Of a stretch of DNA of 7,927 bases, positions 7,420 to 7,927 are shown piece after piece. The notes under the pieces were generated by a model. That model did not search any database. It saw only the letters and a list, made by a program, of their open reading frames with translations, and had not been told where the DNA came from. The translations under genes were made by a program, and so were the position numbers. The DNA lies in assembly GCA_030151505.1 (NCBI GenBank), contig JASLDQ010000152.1, positions 1-7,927 on the forward strand, read 5' to 3'. This DNA comes from Chromobacteriaceae bacterium (lineage in GTDB: Bacteria > Pseudomonadota > Gammaproteobacteria > Burkholderiales > Aquaspirillaceae). Numbering within the stretch: position 1 is the stretch's first letter; every line of letters begins with the position of its first letter.

Positions 7420-7451
7420 AAAAGGCGCGAACGCAAGTTCGCGCCTTTTTT
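7420..7451 (+). terminator. Rho-independent terminator of the rpsP operon
   Basis: GGCGCGAAC (7424-7432) pairs with GTTCGCGCC (7437-7445) around a GCAA tetraloop. The stem extends through AAAA/TTTT and is followed by further T. The A-run on the left side would also let it work in the opposite direction. Confidence 0.95.
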
Positions 7452-7469
7452 CGTTTTCGGGAGGTGGCG

Positions 7470-7927
7470 ATGCAATATTCCTCCATCTGTGCAACCCCTT
7501 GGGAGGGGAGGCTCGGGGTGAGGGACGATGGTACTCATGTGCTGGGCATCGACTTCCTGGCGGCCGGGACTCCGCTGTCGACGGCTGCCACGCCGCTGGC
7601 CCGGCGAGCAGAGGATGAGCTGGCCGCTTATTTCGCCAATCCTTCTCATGTTTTCAGCCTGCCGGTCCGGCCGGCGGGAACGGTATTCCAGCTGCGGGTA
7701 TGGCAGGCGATTGCCGCAATCCCTGTCGGCCAGACCCGCCGCTACGGCGAACTGGCCGGCGAACTGAATTCGGTTGCCCGGGCCGTCGGCCAGGCATGCG
7801 GCAACAATCCCCTGCCCATCGTGATTCCCTGTCACCGGGTCGTGGCGGCGGGCGGACTGGGCGGATTCGATCACCGTACCGACAGCGCACATCTCGACAT
7901 TAAGCGCTGGTTGCTGATGCATGAGGC
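7470..7927 (+). CDS. ogt: Methylated-DNA--[protein]-cysteine S-methyltransferase (Ogt/MGMT type), 3' end cut by window edge
   Basis: This suicide repair protein transfers the alkyl group from O6-alkylguanine (and O4-alkylthymine) in DNA to its own cysteine. The 152 visible residues start MQYSSICATPWEGRL. The C-terminal half holds the helix-turn-helix and active site: VWQAIAAIPVGQTRRYGELA, ARAVGQACGNNPLPIVI and PCHRV at residues 120-124, with acceptor Cys121. The HLDIKRWLLMHE segment is the usual C-terminal helix, so only a few residues are likely missing. There is no Ada-type N-terminal metal or AraC domain, hence a stand-alone Ogt/MGMT. GGAGGT (7460-7465) lies four bases before the ATG, a short but strong site. 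It starts 18 bases after the rplS terminator, leaving no room for a promoter between them. Expression must come from readthrough or from a promoter upstream of the terminator that I could not identify. Confidence 0.93.
   Translation, partial: MQYSSICATPWEGRLGVRDDGTHVLGIDFLAAGTPLSTAATPLARRAEDELAAYFANPSHVFSLPVRPAGTVFQLRVWQAIAAIPVGQTRRYGELAGELNSVARAVGQACGNNPLPIVIPCHRVVAAGGLGGFDHRTDSAHLDIKRWLLMHE

Noticed and set aside
7371..7922. 183-codon minus-strand frame over the alkyltransferase
   Set aside because: It crosses the terminator hairpin and is antisense to a gene with the diagnostic PCHRV active site; no recognisable protein features.

Overview
This window looks like core chromosome of a high-GC betaproteobacterium. 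The protein sequences and the short form of NadA best suit the Neisseriales/Chromobacteriaceae (relatives of Chromobacterium or Pseudogulbenkiania). That placement is an inference from protein character and gene order; no search was run. There are nine protein-coding genes. No tRNA, rRNA, CRISPR array, insertion sequence, integrase or compositional island was seen.

Left part (1-2397, minus strand, read right to left): nadA (quinolinate synthase, NAD biosynthesis) ends in a clear intrinsic terminator. It is followed by surE (nucleotide/polyphosphate phosphatase) and pcm (L-isoaspartyl protein repair methyltransferase, cut by the window edge). surE-pcm is the familiar stress/stationary-phase pair, which in many proteobacteria continues into nlpD and rpoS. 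Those genes would lie beyond position 1.

Middle (2398-5327): a divergent intergenic region separates nadA from a 904-residue plus-strand gene. That gene fuses an ADP-forming acyl-CoA synthetase-like module to a C-terminal GNAT domain, the architecture of the Pat/PatZ (YfiQ) protein lysine acetyltransferases. It keeps a histidine (His257) where the ADP-forming synthetases carry their phosphohistidine. It ends in a strong intrinsic terminator.

Right part (5378-7449, plus strand): a good sigma-70 type promoter leads into the classic translation operon rpsP-rimM-trmD-rplS. Its products are ribosomal protein S16, a 30S maturation factor, the tRNA m1G37 methyltransferase and ribosomal protein L19. 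The junctions are tight (TGATG and ATGA overlaps), and the operon closes with a perfect hairpin followed by a terminator. A DNA-repair alkyltransferase (Ogt/MGMT type) starts directly after the terminator and runs off the right edge a few residues before its expected end.

I do not see a new multi-gene system here. The points most worth a second look are the retained histidine in the Pat-like protein, its divergent placement against an NAD biosynthesis gene, the promoter that appears to overlap the nadA terminator tail, and the extra hairpin after rplS.
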